64,000 bases of DNA, taken from contig CM076653.1 of assembly GCA_038496675.1 (NCBI GenBank), positions 25,415,779 to 25,479,778 of the forward strand, given 5' to 3'. A model generated the notes under the pieces. The model searched no databases. It was not told the origin of the DNA and saw only the letters and a program-made list of their open reading frames with translations. Shown here piece by piece: positions 25,435 to 38,191 of the stretch. Position 1 is the stretch's first letter. Each line of letters starts with the position of its first letter. Made by a program: the position numbers and the translations under genes. The DNA comes from Rachycentron canadum (lineage: Eukaryota; Chordata; Actinopteri; Carangiformes; Rachycentridae).

Positions 25435-28400
25435 ATGTCTAAAGGACCAGCAGTGGGCATTGATCTGGGCACCACATATTCCTGTGTGGGCATCTTCCAG
25501 CATGGCAAAGTGGAGATCATAGCTAATGACCAAGGAAACAGGACCACACCCAGCTATGTTGCCTTCACAGACAATGAGAGGCTGATTGGAGATGCTGCCA
25601 AGAACCAGGTGGCCATGAACCCAACCAACACTGTATTTGGTGAGGATTTCTACATCCACAAGATAAAAAGGCTCAAAAACATTGATCAAAATTTGTTTTT
25701 CTTATTCTCTTCACCACGTTAGCAACGAATCCTTCTGAAGAAGAAAAGTCAATACTTGATTAAATAAACAGTTAATTACTGTATATACACTGTGAATTTA
25801 ACGTGTGACTTTCAGTGTCTTGTTTTTTCTCTTAAATGTACTTTAGATGCTAAGCGTCTGATTGGCCGGAGGTTTGATGACCCTGTTGTGCAGTCCGACA
25901 TGAAGCACTGGCCTTTCAAGGTTGTGAATGACTCAACCAAACCTAAAGTGGAGGTCGAGTACAAGGGTGAGATCAAGACCTTCTATGCTGAGGAGATTTC
26001 CTCGATGGTACTCACTAAGATGAAGGAGATCTCTGAAGCTTACCTGGGCAAGGTAGTTAAAACAAATTTTTTAATGCTATGTTTGGCCTATGGTCATTTG
26101 GTTTTATGCTGATAAAAGGGTGGTTATGGCAGGATGCAACCATGTGGAAACACTACTTTGTAGATTTTAAACTTTTTACCTTATGTAAAATATAGTAGAA
26201 CTTTTCTACTGCCTTAGAAAACAAGAAGAGAGAAAGTTGCAATAAGTGCTTTAGGGTCTCTAACCACAATTTTTAAATGCTGAGTGATATTACTCTCTTC
26301 ACAGCCTGTTACCAATGCAGTTATCACAGTCCCTGCTTACTTCAATGACTCCCAGCGTCAGGCCACCAAAGATGCTGGAGTCATTTCTGGGCTTAATGTA
26401 TTGCGCATCATTAATGAGCCCACTGCTGCAGCCATTGCTTATGGCTTGGACAAAAAGGTAACCAACTTATTATATTTTTTTATCCGTTATATGTTCCTAT
26501 TACCTTAATCCTATTATCTTCTTACCTTAATCCTGACCTTCTTATGTGTCCTAGGTTGGTGGTGAACGTAATGTCCTCATCTTTGACCTTGGAGGTGGTA
26601 CTTTTGATGTGTCAATCTTGACTATTGAAGATGGCATCTTTGAGGTCAAGTCCACAGCCGGTGACACTCACTTGGGTGGTGAGGACTTTGACAACCGCAT
26701 GGTTAACCACTTCATTGGTGAGTTCAAGCGCAAGTTTAAAAAGGAAATCAACAACAATAAGCGAGCTGTGCGTCGCCTGCGCACAGCCTGCGAGCGTGCT
26801 AAGCGCACCCTCTCCAGCAGCACCCAGGCCAGCATTGAGATCGATTCACTCTATGAAGGAACAGACTTCTATACTTCCATCACCAGAGCTCGTTTTGAGG
26901 AGCTGAATGCAGATCTGTTCCGTGGAACCCTTGAGCCTGTGGAGAAGGCCCTGAGAGATGCCAAGATGGACAAGAGCCAGATCCATGACATTGTCCTGGT
27001 TGGTGGCTCCACACGTATCCCCAAGATTCAAAAGCTCCTTCAGGACTTCTTCAATGGCCGTGATCTCAATAAGAGCATCAACCCTGATGAGGCTGTGGCC
27101 TATGGTGCAGGTGAGTATCTCAACCACATTTGGGTTTAACTGTTTTTTCTTGTCTTTTTATTATTTTAGAATGAAAGCTGTTCAAATATGATAAAGTGGT
27201 TTATGTTAAAGTTATCATGGCATTAGTTGCACCATTTGGAAACTCTTTGCAGCTGTGCAGGCAGCCATCTTGGCGGGTGATAAGTCTGAGAATGTTCAGG
27301 ACCTGCTCCTGCTGGATGTAACACCCCTGTCCCTGGGAATTGAGACTGCTGGAGGGGTAATGACGGTCCTTATCAAAAGGAACACCACCATTCCCACCAA
27401 GCAAACCCAAACCTTTACCACCTATTCAGACAACCAACCTGGTGTGCTCATTCAGGTACAGCAACCTTGAAGTTAGGTGGAAATAACAGTTCACTCACTT
27501 CACATTCTCATTGTATTATAATACATTTTAAGTGTTCCCTGATGCATCAATTTTTACTTGAGTAATTTTTTTTAGGTTTATGAAGGTGAGAGAGCCATGA
27601 CCAAGGACAACAATATCCTGGGCAAATTTGAGCTGACTGGTATTCCACCTGCTCCCAGAGGTGTTCCTCAGATTGAGGTGACCTTTGACATTGATGCCAA
27701 TGGCATTCTCAATGTGTCTGCTGTGGACAAAAGCACTGGAAAGGAGAACAAGATCACCATCACCAATGACAAAGGTAGATGACCATATTAAATACTTCTT
27801 AAATCAGGAGCATTGAAAAAGCTAATGGAGAATGAAAGCTGAAAGAGAATAATCTTGCACAGGAGGTATAAAGCTTTCTATTCCGTTTTCCCTTAGGACG
27901 GCTGAGCAAAGAGGACATTGAGCGTATGGTGCAGGAGGCAGAGCAGTTCAAGGCTGAGGATGAGGCACAGAAAGACAAGGTTACAGCCAAGAACTCCCTC
28001 GAGTCTCTGGCCTTCAACATGAAGAGCACTGTGGAGGATGAGAAGCTCCAAGACAAGATCAGCCCTGAGGACAAAAAGGCCATTGTAGACAAATGCAACG
28101 AAGTCATTGCCTGGCTGGACAGGAACCAGGTAAAAATCCATGGAACCATAAATCATGATAGAGACTGAACAGAGATTCCTTTTGTTTTGTTGTTTTTTTT
28201 TTTTTTTTTTAAATATTGTGGCTCAATTTCCCACTTCCTCTTAAAAAATGTTTTCACATAGTTAACCAATAAATTGTTTGTCACAATGAAGTCTTGTTCC
28301 TTCTCTTACCCAGATGGCAGAGAAAGATGAGTACGATCACCAGCAGAAGGAACTTGAGAAAGTGTGTAACCCCATCATCACAAAGCTGTATCAGGGTGGT

Positions 28401-28508
28401 ATGCCAGAAGGGATGCCTGGAGGTATGCCAGGAGGAATGCCTGGTGGTTTCCCTGGTGGAGCTGGAGGTGGATCCTCCTCTGGCCCAACTATTGAGGAGG
28501 TCGACTGA
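25435..28508 (+). CDS. hspa8: Heat shock cognate 70 kDa protein, HSC70 (649 aa)
   Basis: Constitutive cytosolic Hsp70 chaperone: an ATP-driven cycle of binding and releasing unfolded peptides, also clathrin uncoating. Coding exons: 25435-25639, 25847-26052, 26305-26457, 26555-27110, 27253-27455, 27576-27774, 27897-28129, 28314-28508. Lengths sum to 1950 nt and phases join. Hallmarks in order: GIDLGTTYSCVG phosphate loop, NEPTAAAIAYG, IFDLGGGTFDVS, VGGSTRIP, the interdomain linker LLLLDVTPLSLG, the substrate domain, a GGMPGGMPGG-rich lid tail, and the C-terminal EEVD that binds TPR co-chaperones. The tail KVCNPIITKLYQ is that of HSC70 rather than inducible Hsp70, and eight coding exons also fit, since inducible HSP70 genes usually lack introns. 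Fish can carry two hspa8 copies; which one this is cannot be told. AATAAA at 28722. Confidence 0.95.
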
Positions 28509-29442
28509 ACACTGCTGACAGTGTCTGTACCTCAGATGTCAACACAAGCTCACTGTCTACTGTTGCTTGTACTTAAATTCTTGCTACAACATTTAAATCA
28601 GAAACTAAAAACTAAACTAAATCAGACTCTTGCACACTCTTATCAAAGTCTGTTGTATTCACAATTTATCTCCCCATTTTTTGAGGGGTGATAAATATAT
28701 GAGATTTCCAAACATTATATGAATAAAGATTACCAATGGGACTCTGGATTAAAAAATGTAGTGTTTCTTTTGGTTTGTAAATTATTATATATTTTTATCA
28801 TTGTATTTTTAAAATACACTTACATTTCTGAATAAATCATCAGACAGTAATGCACAAGAACACTCAACCAGCAGCATGTGACAGTTGCAGATAAAAACGC
28901 TTCCTGTAAACAGGCCATAAAGGTTGTGATCATTATCTTTTTCCTGTATATTAGTTACTCAGAATATTTTCAGATTTAAAAAAAATCTAAATATGTCTTA
29001 CTATAGTTATCAAAGGCAATCTGTTAGTTTTATCTGATTTTGCTCATGTTTGAGGAACGAAGCAGGGGGCAAATACAGCTCAACATATTAATATAAATAA
29101 TGAATACATAATTACTTTATTTTCTGATAAATTACATGGTGGAATGATTATGTAACAATTTGTTTGGCATATGCCATGACCCAAGCACACAAGAACAAGA
29201 CAAACACAAGCTTAAGACCAATTAGGTGAATGTTTAAGTTTTTAAGTCATCTTAGGTACTTATCACCAGATGTTCTCTTCCCTGACCTACCACACCTATT
29301 GGGTGGTTGGGGGGCAGGGGTGGAAGCTACCTAAAGCATGGAGTAATACACACAAAACTCAGGGATAAGTGTGTGAGATACACATATAAAAGCCAGTGTC
29401 CCACACAGCTCAGAATGAGGGACTTGAATTATTGAAGCAGTC
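28509..29442. other. hspa8 3' UTR and ctrl upstream region
   Basis: The hspa8 3' UTR runs to the AATAAA at 28722-28727; a second AATAAA lies at 28831. The ctrl promoter lies just before 29443: catataaaagcc near 29383-29394 is a good TATA-type box about 55 bases before the ATG, as expected for a highly expressed pancreatic enzyme gene. Confidence 0.6.
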
Positions 29443-31402
29443 ATGTTCTTGCTCATCAGTTGTTTTGCTCTTGTTGTGGCCTCTGCACTGGGTGAGTAAC
29501 TGAAAGGTTGCCATTATTATCAGTTAATCTGCGGGAAAGTTTATTGTAGCAGTAGCAACTGAAGATATCACCTTCAGTCTCTACTACACTGTTCACATCC
29601 TCTGTTTGTACACCAATACAATTCTAAGCACTTTGTGCAATGAACCACACAACCTATTCTAACAGTACATACAGTATATACCAAGTTTTAGATAAACCCG
29701 TGATTTTTTTTTTTTTGATTGTGTGCCTGGGCCACAGGGTGTGGAGTGCCTGCTATTAAGCCACAAGTGAGTGGCTACAACAAGATTGTAAATGGGGAGA
29801 CGGCTGTGTCTGGATCCTGGCCCTGGCAGGTTTCTCTTCAGGTAGCCTAAATTCTGCAATTTTCACACCCACGGCCAATGTGGTTTTGCTAAAAATTCAA
29901 AACCATGTATAATTCTAATAAAAAAAATGTCATTAAGAAAAAAAACTTTAAGTAAGTATCTTCTGGTTCCTAGGATAGTAGAGGATTTCACTTCTGTGGA
30001 GGATCCCTGATTAACCAGTACTGGGTTGTGACTGCTGCTCACTGCCGTGTGTCGTAAGTAGCTTTGATATGTCCCACGTCCACATGAGAAAAAAATCCCA
30101 ACACTGCCACCTGTAATACCTCTTATTCTCTACAGTCCTAGAAACCACCGTGTTATCCTGGGAGAGCATGATCGTCAGTATAACAGTGAGCCAATTCAGA
30201 TCAAGAACATTGCCAGGGTAAGCAACATAGAACAGGCTTATTTTTATTCATAAAAATGTAAAGCTTTTCCTGAAGGTGAGGTAAAATGACATATTTGCTT
30301 ATCATTTATGATTACCTCTCCACACAGGCCATCACTCATCCCTACTACAACTCCCAGAACTTCAACAATGACGTCACCCTTCTGAGGTTGTCCTCCCCAG
30401 TACAGATGACAACCCGTGTGTCTCCTGTGTGCCTGGCCTCCTCCAGCACCAACATCCCATCTGGAACCAAGTGTGTTACCACTGGATGGGGCAGGACTGG
30501 CCAAAGCTGTGAGTGAGAGAAAGATTTCTTACACATAGAGTAAATTTACATCAGACATAAACTATAAATTATTCACCAAATCTCTCTAAGGAAAATATAT
30601 AAGATTTGTTTGTGTGGCTCGCCCCATCTCTATTTCATCTTCGTTCTCAGCAAGCCCCCGCTACCTCCAGCAGACTTCGCTGCCTCTTCTCAGCCCTGCT
30701 CAGTGCAAGCAGTACTGGGGCCAAAACAGAATCACTGATGCCATGATCTGTGCTGGTGCTTCTGGAGTGTCCTCCTGCCAGGTAACAACCATGGTGAAGC
30801 CTGAAATACATATCTGTAGAAAGAAAAACAATTGCAAGTAATTTGAAGAACAAATTTTCATAATAAACTAATTAATGAATGATTTTTGTACAAGTGACAA
30901 ATTACGCATGCAGGTAATTTATAAGCAACTGAATAAACAGTAATACACATAATATCCAGATTCATAATGTATACTTGTATTTGCAGGATATATAAACACA
31001 GCCATTTATAGATTTAGCCTACAAACAACTAGAAAACTAAATTGATACTTAAACATGAACAAATTGCTTGGAGAAGATTTGATGACAGAAGCATAATTTG
31101 TCATATCTTATTACTCAACATTGTCAACCTTGCTTTTCTGTTTTCCTGTTATGAAAGTAATGTGATACTAATGACAAGCCAGCCCACATCCTGTAGAGAG
31201 ATATACAGTCAACTAGAAAAGTATATTTCTCTTGTTTCAGGGTGACTCTGGTGGCCCTCTGGTCTGTGAGAAAAGTGGAGTGTGGTCCCTTGTGGGCATT
31301 GTGTCCTGGGGCACCTCTAACTGCAATGTGCGTGCCCCTGCAGTGTATGCCCGTGTGTCCTACCTGCGCAGGTGGATCGACCAGACAGTTGCTTCCAACT
31401 AA
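29443..31402 (+). CDS. ctrl: Chymotrypsin-like protease CTRL, zymogen (262 aa)
   Basis: Secreted pancreatic serine protease precursor. Exons: 29443-29491, 29738-29841, 29974-30053, 30136-30217, 30328-30508, 30651-30781, 31241-31402; phases join. Residues 1-17 form a signal peptide. Cys18 starts the CGVPAIKP propeptide, which chymotrypsins keep attached by a disulfide. Trypsin should activate at Lys32-Ile33 (IVNGE). Catalytic triad: His74 (TAAHC), Asp120 (NNDVTLL), Ser212 (GDSGGP). Ser206, equivalent to chymotrypsin Ser189, predicts cleavage after large hydrophobic residues. The segments SWPWQVSLQ, GFHFCGGSLI, TGWGRTG and IVSWGTSNCNVRAPAVY match CTRL better than CTRB as I recall them. A TATA-type box precedes it. 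Its length is that of the family. Confidence 0.93.
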
Positions 31403-32029
31403 CATCGTCATTCAACACTTCATCATTCTGCTCCTAACTGTGATCAATTAGTGATTACTATTGCTGGTGACTTTGAATGACAGCAGCCACTCACTGTCCT
31501 GCAATGTTTGTGTATTTTTGCAAAACTTTACATAAAAAAAAACAACTCTTCAGACAACTAATGTCGGTTTCATGTCTTGAATTTATTACTGCTTTATTAA
31601 GCATTACGCAAGTAGCACGTGCAGCATGTGCGTGTGACTGAGTACGATATTTTCAAAAGGTGTTCTGTGCAGCATATAACTACTAAGTCCTTGAAGATAA
31701 AGATCAGACTGCAGCATGAGACTTCAGCAAACAATTACTATTTTTGCAGAGTTTATTTCTTTAGACTTTATTAGAGTTACATTCAATTAACTCTATTATA
31801 AATTTAAGATCATGCATTCCATTTGGGTTGCATTATATTCCAATGTGTTCTTGTTACTGTTTCCACTAGTTGTATATACACTATGCCTTTCACCAAGGCA
31901 GCACCAGAAGTAATGTTTCATTGGGAGTTGCAAAAACTGAAAAGGAGGAGTAATCAGATTCAAAGGGTACAGGCAGCACTAGATAGAGATCAGCTTAGAA
32001 GAAGGACAGACTCTCATCGCGCCAGAAAC
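31403..32029. other. ctrl 3' region and GPCR 5' region
   Basis: This covers the ctrl 3' UTR, for which no canonical AATAAA was seen close by, and the sequence before the first GPCR exon. An open frame from 31823 runs in phase into the GPCR start at 32030. It is basic and low-complexity (KLKRRSNQIQR), so I treat it as probable 5' UTR. Confidence 0.5.
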
Positions 32030-33479
32030 ATGTTGAATGGTAGGATATTTGAGAACAATTAATCAATTAATAATGAATATAATTGCAATCCTTTTAAACT
32101 GAATTGTGGTGCTGTGCTATAATTTCTTGTTAAACTGAAAAGGGTGTGTAAACCTTTTTTAGCCAAGTCATAATTTCTGCTTGCAACAGAAATTGAAATT
32201 AGAGGCAAAGTCAACTTAGTGCAAAGAACCTACTAAACTGGGAGCTAGTGTAGCTAGAACATTTTAAATGCAATGATTAAAACAACAAAAGCATACACAA
32301 TCTTTTTATATAATCTGACCATTTTAATTAAAAAAAAAAATTTTAGTGCTCACTGCATGTGTTAAAGTAACAAGAGTCTGAACTAACACATTTCTTTTTT
32401 GTCCATTAGAAAGCATCTCTTCCAATTCAAGTAAACCACATGGGGCAGACTTAACCCCCAATAACATGGCTATAGTCATGTTGGTCATCCACTCTGTGAT
32501 ATTTGTGGTTGGGACCCTGGGCAACAGTTTGGTCATCTATGTGACAGCCTGCAGAATGAAGAGAACTGTTAACTCAGTTTGGTTTCTCAACTTGGCACTG
32601 GCTGACTTCCTCTTCACAACCTTCCTGGTTTTCTTGATAATTTCTTATTCTCAGAACTACCAATGGAAATTTGGACGTTTCATGTGCAAGCTCCACAGCC
32701 TTGTGGGTGTTGTCAACATGTTTGCTAGTATCTTTCTCCTGATGGCCATAAGTCTGGACCGTTGTCTGTCCACCTGGGTAGTGGTGTGGGCACAAAACAA
32801 GCGCACTGTTCGCAAAACTCAGCTCATAACTGCTATCATTTGGGTGACTGCTGTAGTCTGCAGTTCCCCTTATGCTACTTTTCGTGATGTTCAAACATTC
32901 GAGGGGAAGAAGATGTGTGCTTACATAATAGAGACACCACATTGGGCTCTTTTCATTTTTCGCTTTATTATGGGCTTCTTCATCCCATTCTTGGTAATAT
33001 GTGTCTCTTATGTGGCCATAGGTCTTCGTGCAAGGCGCCTACAAAGAACAAGGAATCGTAGATCTCTACGAATTATTTTTGCCATCATTCTTGCTTTCTT
33101 CATCTGCTGGTTGCCTTTACATGTTGTACAATTCTTAGATTTAATGTTAACAAATAGCTCAAACCACATAATTACCAGCCTTGGTCCTGTAGCTATGATT
33201 CTGGCCTGTATAAACAGCTGTCTGAACCCAATTCTCTATGTTTTTATGTGTGATGAATTCCAGAAGAAGCTCAAGCAGTCCATATGTTTTGTCTTGGAGA
33301 GTGCTCTAGCAGAGGAACACTTGTCATTCATGTCCAGTCGCTCTTTGTCCTCCCATCTGTCCCGGATTTCCCGCAAGTCTGAATCTGCTACACCTACTGA
33401 TAAAAATAACTTAGCCTTAAACTTCACAGAAAGCAAAGTGGTTGTGGCTGAGGAGAGAGAAACATTGAGCACTGAATAA
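32030..33479 (+). CDS. Chemoattractant GPCR, chemerin/formyl-peptide receptor-like (359 aa)
   Basis: Class A seven-helix receptor of the CMKLR1/FPR group, expected on leukocytes and coupling to Gi. Two exons: 32030-32039 (ATG TTG AAT G) and 32410-33479; the phases join and the junction creates NES, an N-glycosylation site followed by a second (NSS) in the short extracellular N-terminus. Markers: GN in helix 1, LALAD in helix 2, helix-3 Cys, DRC (120-122) instead of DRY as in formyl-peptide and chemerin receptors, VWAQNKRTVR in loop 2, an extracellular Cys (KKMCAY), FFICWLP in helix 6, NPILYVFM in helix 7, and a Ser-rich tail (SSRSLSSH) suited to arrestin binding. An in-frame upstream ATG (31823) exists; the ATG at 32030 is preferred because it gives a normal N-terminus. 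AATAAA at 33977. Confidence 0.87.
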
Positions 33480-34724
33480 GACCACCCGCAGCTAAAAGTG
33501 GCATGTCAGAATTGTCAGGCTGTACATCTGTGCACAGAAGAAAATTTGGTATATTTGCAATGTGTAATTTGAGTATTTTTATGTTCAAGTTTCATCAAAT
33601 GGGCTTTTCACTTCTAGCTTATGAGACATCCTCTCCTCTAACCTGTCATTTTTATTTCTTGTTACAATTACAGATGTAGATTAATGACACCACATAGTTG
33701 CCAATGTAAAGAAAAAATAACTAAGACTATAGTAAGTAGTTTACGCTTCCAAGATGTAAATATTAAGTTCTTTAATGACTGTAAAAGATTTTATACCATC
33801 TCATAAGTACCTGTATGTAACTAATTTTGTGAGGTGACCATTGTTCTGGTTGTGTTGAGTTTTTTATGCTTCAGCTGACTTACTTACCAACAAGCTGACT
33901 GTCCATTGCAGGATACATGATACTATTACAAAAGATTGAACTTAAATAATTGAGCTTTAAGCATTTTCATACATTGAATAAAAAAATTTGTTCATGAGAT
34001 GTTTGCTTCCTTCTATGCGACATACACAGGTGCATTCTACTCATTATGTGGGTATTTTATCTTAACAGGATACCATAGTGGTATATGCTTGGCTACTTGG
34101 GTTTATAAGAAGAAACATACTCTATATATGAACTTGTGATAACTTGAAATTACACCACATAGCATCTGACAGCATCAGTTTATAAGTAAAAGTCAAAGGC
34201 TTGGTGAAACACAGAAACATGATTGTTGGACATTTCTTATCTGACAATGCATGTAATCATATTGTACAAATATTGAATACTTGAATGATCATCTATGGGT
34301 CTGATCAAGATAAACTGCTTTTATGTGTAGAAAGGAAAGGAGCAAATTTGAACGTGTAAGGGACCACAGTGTTTTTTAATATCTTATTAATGTTGAGGAT
34401 GCACAAGTAACAGTTATTGTGGAGGAATACTAATGATGAATAGAGTGAATTTATTCAGACATATGCAGAATTTCTATGAAAAAAGTGTCAACTCACACTG
34501 GAAGACTCTCACAGATTCTCACACAGGAAATTTGCATCAACCTCAATCAACTTTCAAAAAAAGAAAAAAAATTCTGCAATGCATAGAAAGGATGGTCTGC
34601 AGGTTTGGTTGATACTTTCCTCTGACCCTGTTTAGATGGCAGCTGTATTCAGACATTGAGTCCTACACCTTGGCTGTTCCAACTGCATAGAGTCCAGTCT
34701 GTAGTGGAGTTATAAGGAGGCCAG
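33480..34724. other. Convergent 3' region of the GPCR and lin37
   Basis: The GPCR 3' UTR ends near the AATAAA at 33977-33982 (+). The lin37 3' UTR on the - strand probably ends near an AATAAA read at 34455-34450. No coding exon or clear repeat was seen between them. Confidence 0.6.
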
Positions 34725-37700
34725 TCAGCGATCATATAGTTCCTTCATCTCCTTTAGGATCTTAATACTCTCACTGTATCTTAATTGGTTCTTGTTGGAG
34801 CACTCCTTCCATCTGGAAAAAAAGAAAAGAAAAGAAAAGAAAAAAAAGGGTCAGTTCAACTCATTCCAAACTTTTGTGTTGTGGTACTTTTTCAAAAGTC
34901 AACTTCAACACACTTTACACTTACAAGTTATGCAACATGAACAAACTTCCTTACAGTACGAATGTTGTTGTAAATCACAATTATTTTATGTATGTTACAA
35001 TTAATTAGAAATAACATTTTGTTAAACTTCTTCTAATTATTATTCTAGTTTTCTTTTTTTTTTTAATAACAAAATATCATATTAAAGTTAAGTTAGACAG
35101 GAAATGTAAGTATTGTTAAAGGTTATATTTTGTGACCAGTCAGCAAGCTTAGCTGGAGTGGAATGAATGCTAACTCACATGAAGTTTGTTCATGGTTAAT
35201 TAGTAGGTGTCCAGAACAGAACAATTAGAAAATTATTTTTTGACTTTGAATGAACAATGCACTATATACATTAGACGATAGCAGCTTGTCACCCCTTTAG
35301 GACCTAATGACACACAGAATACCTATGGGTAGAACTCTGACCTCGAGGTGGGCTGTGTACAATACACAGCTCAATGAAAATGTTAGTAATTCTTTTAAGA
35401 AAACAAAGAGGTATAAATTACATTTTGTATCAAGTGGACTTGACACAAAAACATACTTCTGCCTTATCTTTTTCCAACGTTCCATGTGGTCACATATGAG
35501 AGAACTCGATACAGGAAGTGAATCTGTTAACTGTGGAGAGAGAACATTAACTTTTTAACTAATGAACTTGATTTAATCACACATGTCTGCAATCTAATAT
35601 TGCAATGCAATCAAATACCATCAACAATTCCCATGTAATTATAATATAGAACCTTGGTAAGAGTGGATTTTTCAGTATGTGGGATCCTGAGATTGATGGG
35701 TTCACCAGAGGTGCTGACTGGGCAGGAGGATGGAGGAGGGAGTCTGTACACATTCTGACCTTTACCATTGATCATGTCTGTGACCTAGCAAAAGAACAAA
35801 ATTAAGGAAAAAGGTACCCAGTGGAACATCCATTCACACAAAGATCACATAATGTCATCCTTATGATTTAGAAATTATACTTGTACTCAAATATTAAAAG
35901 CATAAAGAGGTTTAAATTCATCATGCAAACAGTGGTCAGGTGTGTTACAGATTTGAATGAATCATGTATTTTTCTATAGTATTTGTAAACACATTTAACT
36001 GTTTCAAAGTCAATTTTAATCAAAAGAACATACAAATGATACTAAGTGATAAAATCAAACCACTCTTATTTCACTAACCACACACACAGTCTTTATTTTA
36101 TCAACCACAAGGGAGTGGTGCAGAGTGGTGCTAATGACTTGCAAGAGCCTAGTTCTGTTCCCCTGTCCACAAATGTTACATTATGCCATGCAAAAAGTTA
36201 TTTTGACCATTTACAATCAGCAAAATTAGATCAATTGTTAAAACATATCCAGATCCATACAATTGTATTGCATGTACAAAATCCATGATACTATGATGTT
36301 TTAAGTGTATTTTATAGTCCAACAATGTTGTATGATATGGTTCACCATTCAGTGTCTGTTAGGTAGGATAAAATCCACAGTATAATGCAAAGGTCACTAA
36401 TAGGAAGACTGCTGTCCACACCCAGACACTATCCTATCTGGACCCACACCTATAAATAAATGAGAATTATTAGATATTGACAGAGCATTTCGATTTTAAC
36501 TGTCTTATTTTTCTAGCCTTTACATCAGTGGTTTAGTGGCCCAGGAAACTCACAGGGCAAGTACACAAATTGTAAGTCATCTCATATGATGTTACACAGC
36601 ATTGTGACTTGAGTCAATGAGAAAGATGCACATGCAAGGGAGAGACATGAAAAGAGACAAGATGAGAAATAAGTGGGAAAAGAGGGAAAGTGTGAGATAA
36701 GAGGGAATGAAGGAGATTGGGAGGTGTTTAAAATGTGCAACTCTTCAGATGTGTTGAGATTATTTATTATAAAATTGTTGAGACTGTTAAAAATGTGAAA
36801 TTGAGTTTAATTGCACCTAAACTAACTCAAACAAATTTTTCTAAAATTAAGAACTTTGTTTTCTGATGCAGATGTTTCAAAAGCTTGGAACCAGGCTTGC
36901 ATATTTTGAATAAAGTTTAATAAATAAAAAAATATCCAACACCACTGTATTGGCTCACCTCTTCCTCTACCATGCTGTGTGGGGGGCTTGGGGAAGCAGC
37001 TGGCTCTCGAACAGAGGGGTTGTTTCTCATCCAGGCACGACAGATAGGATACAATGGGGTGTTGGTGTTGAACTGAGCCAAATCCACACTTCGATCAAAC
37101 AACTTAATGATGTAGGCATCTAGCAAATGGAGAAAAACAGAAAAGAAAAAGAAAAGGTAAGAAATTGTATACTGAAAAGCTAAAATGATCAAAGAGTAAC
37201 TGTGGGACAAAAAGGACAAATGTTGTGGCAGAATTTCTTGTTGACTTATTTTCAAACTGACTTTGTTTATGCTGATTGCTCTCTGGTATGCCCTCATCCA
37301 TCTCTTTTCTCTTTTTCCGCCGATGCTGTGGAAATCGAGCTGAAGGTCTGAGCAGAAAAAAATCAAAAAGGAAAAAATTGATACTTTAGAGCATATCCTG
37401 AGAAGACAGAGGAGACCAACAGTAAAATGTTTTTTTCAGGCCAATAATAATAAAGACAACAAAATGTGTGTTTTCAAGCTGCTGTCAGCTAAGGTTTCAA
37501 AATACATACACTTGCCTTTTTCCAGCCGATGATGGAGATAAATCCCTAAAAAGAGTAAGTGGAAAATAAAACAGTATAACAAACAGACTTTGGTACTTTT
37601 ATGTTGAAATAACACTTAAGTGACTCCATCGCTCCAACCACATTATGTCTTTCATTCCACAAAATTATACAAAAAAAAAAAAAAAAAACCTGAATTCAAA

Positions 37701-38191
37701 TCATTGATCCATACTTGTTTAAGGAGTCGGCTGATATTTTTCCAGTGTCACCCTCATTTTGCTCCCTGTTCAAAAACCAATTACATGAGTTGACTGGAAA
37801 ACAATCAAAAGGTTAAATTTATAATATTAAAAAACTTAAAAAATAAAATCTGACCTTTCATTTTCAGTCTTCTCAACTAGTCCCTTTAACACAGCATCCA
37901 ATCTGCCGCGAGCACCAGTCCCCTCTAAATCTGAAGAGGTCATGATGAAAGTTGTATACAATTACAAAAATAACAAAACACACCCACAATAAGGATATTA
38001 GATTCTTTTACGTGTGTGACATTACCATCCTGAATTTTAATAGTTAATATTATGTCAAATGCAATAAAAACGATTTAAATTTTGGGGGTCGCTAACAAAT
38101 TTATCATCATCGGATATTTTTCGTTAAAATGTCATTGGGAGGGGGGGCGTCTCTCACCTGGCCTCTCAGTCTTGATCTTGACGTGATGCAT
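34725..38191 (-). CDS. lin37: LIN37, DREAM/MuvB complex subunit (243 aa)
   Basis: Nuclear subunit of the MuvB core, which represses cell-cycle genes in quiescence as part of DREAM. Exons from the 5' end: 38191-38158, 37930-37855, 37765-37715, 37545-37516, 37347-37262, 37119-36959, 35784-35653, 35530-35457, 34812-34725 (stop TGA). The length is close to the human protein. Matching segments: VKIKTE at the start, RLDAVL, GKRPSARFP then HRRKKR, YIIKLFDRSVDLAQF, TPLYPICRAWMRN, VYRLPPP, MERWKKIRQKWKE, and QLRYSESIKILKEM at the end. Intron 4 must use a GC donor (AAAAAG|GCAAGT) because only that joins GKR to PSARFP in frame. It lies head-to-head with proser3. Confidence 0.94.

Noticed and set aside
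28130..28313. Possible box C/D snoRNA in the last hspa8 intron (catgatagag then actga)
   Set aside because: The C box is imperfect, the boxes are only a few bases apart, and the U14 core is absent.
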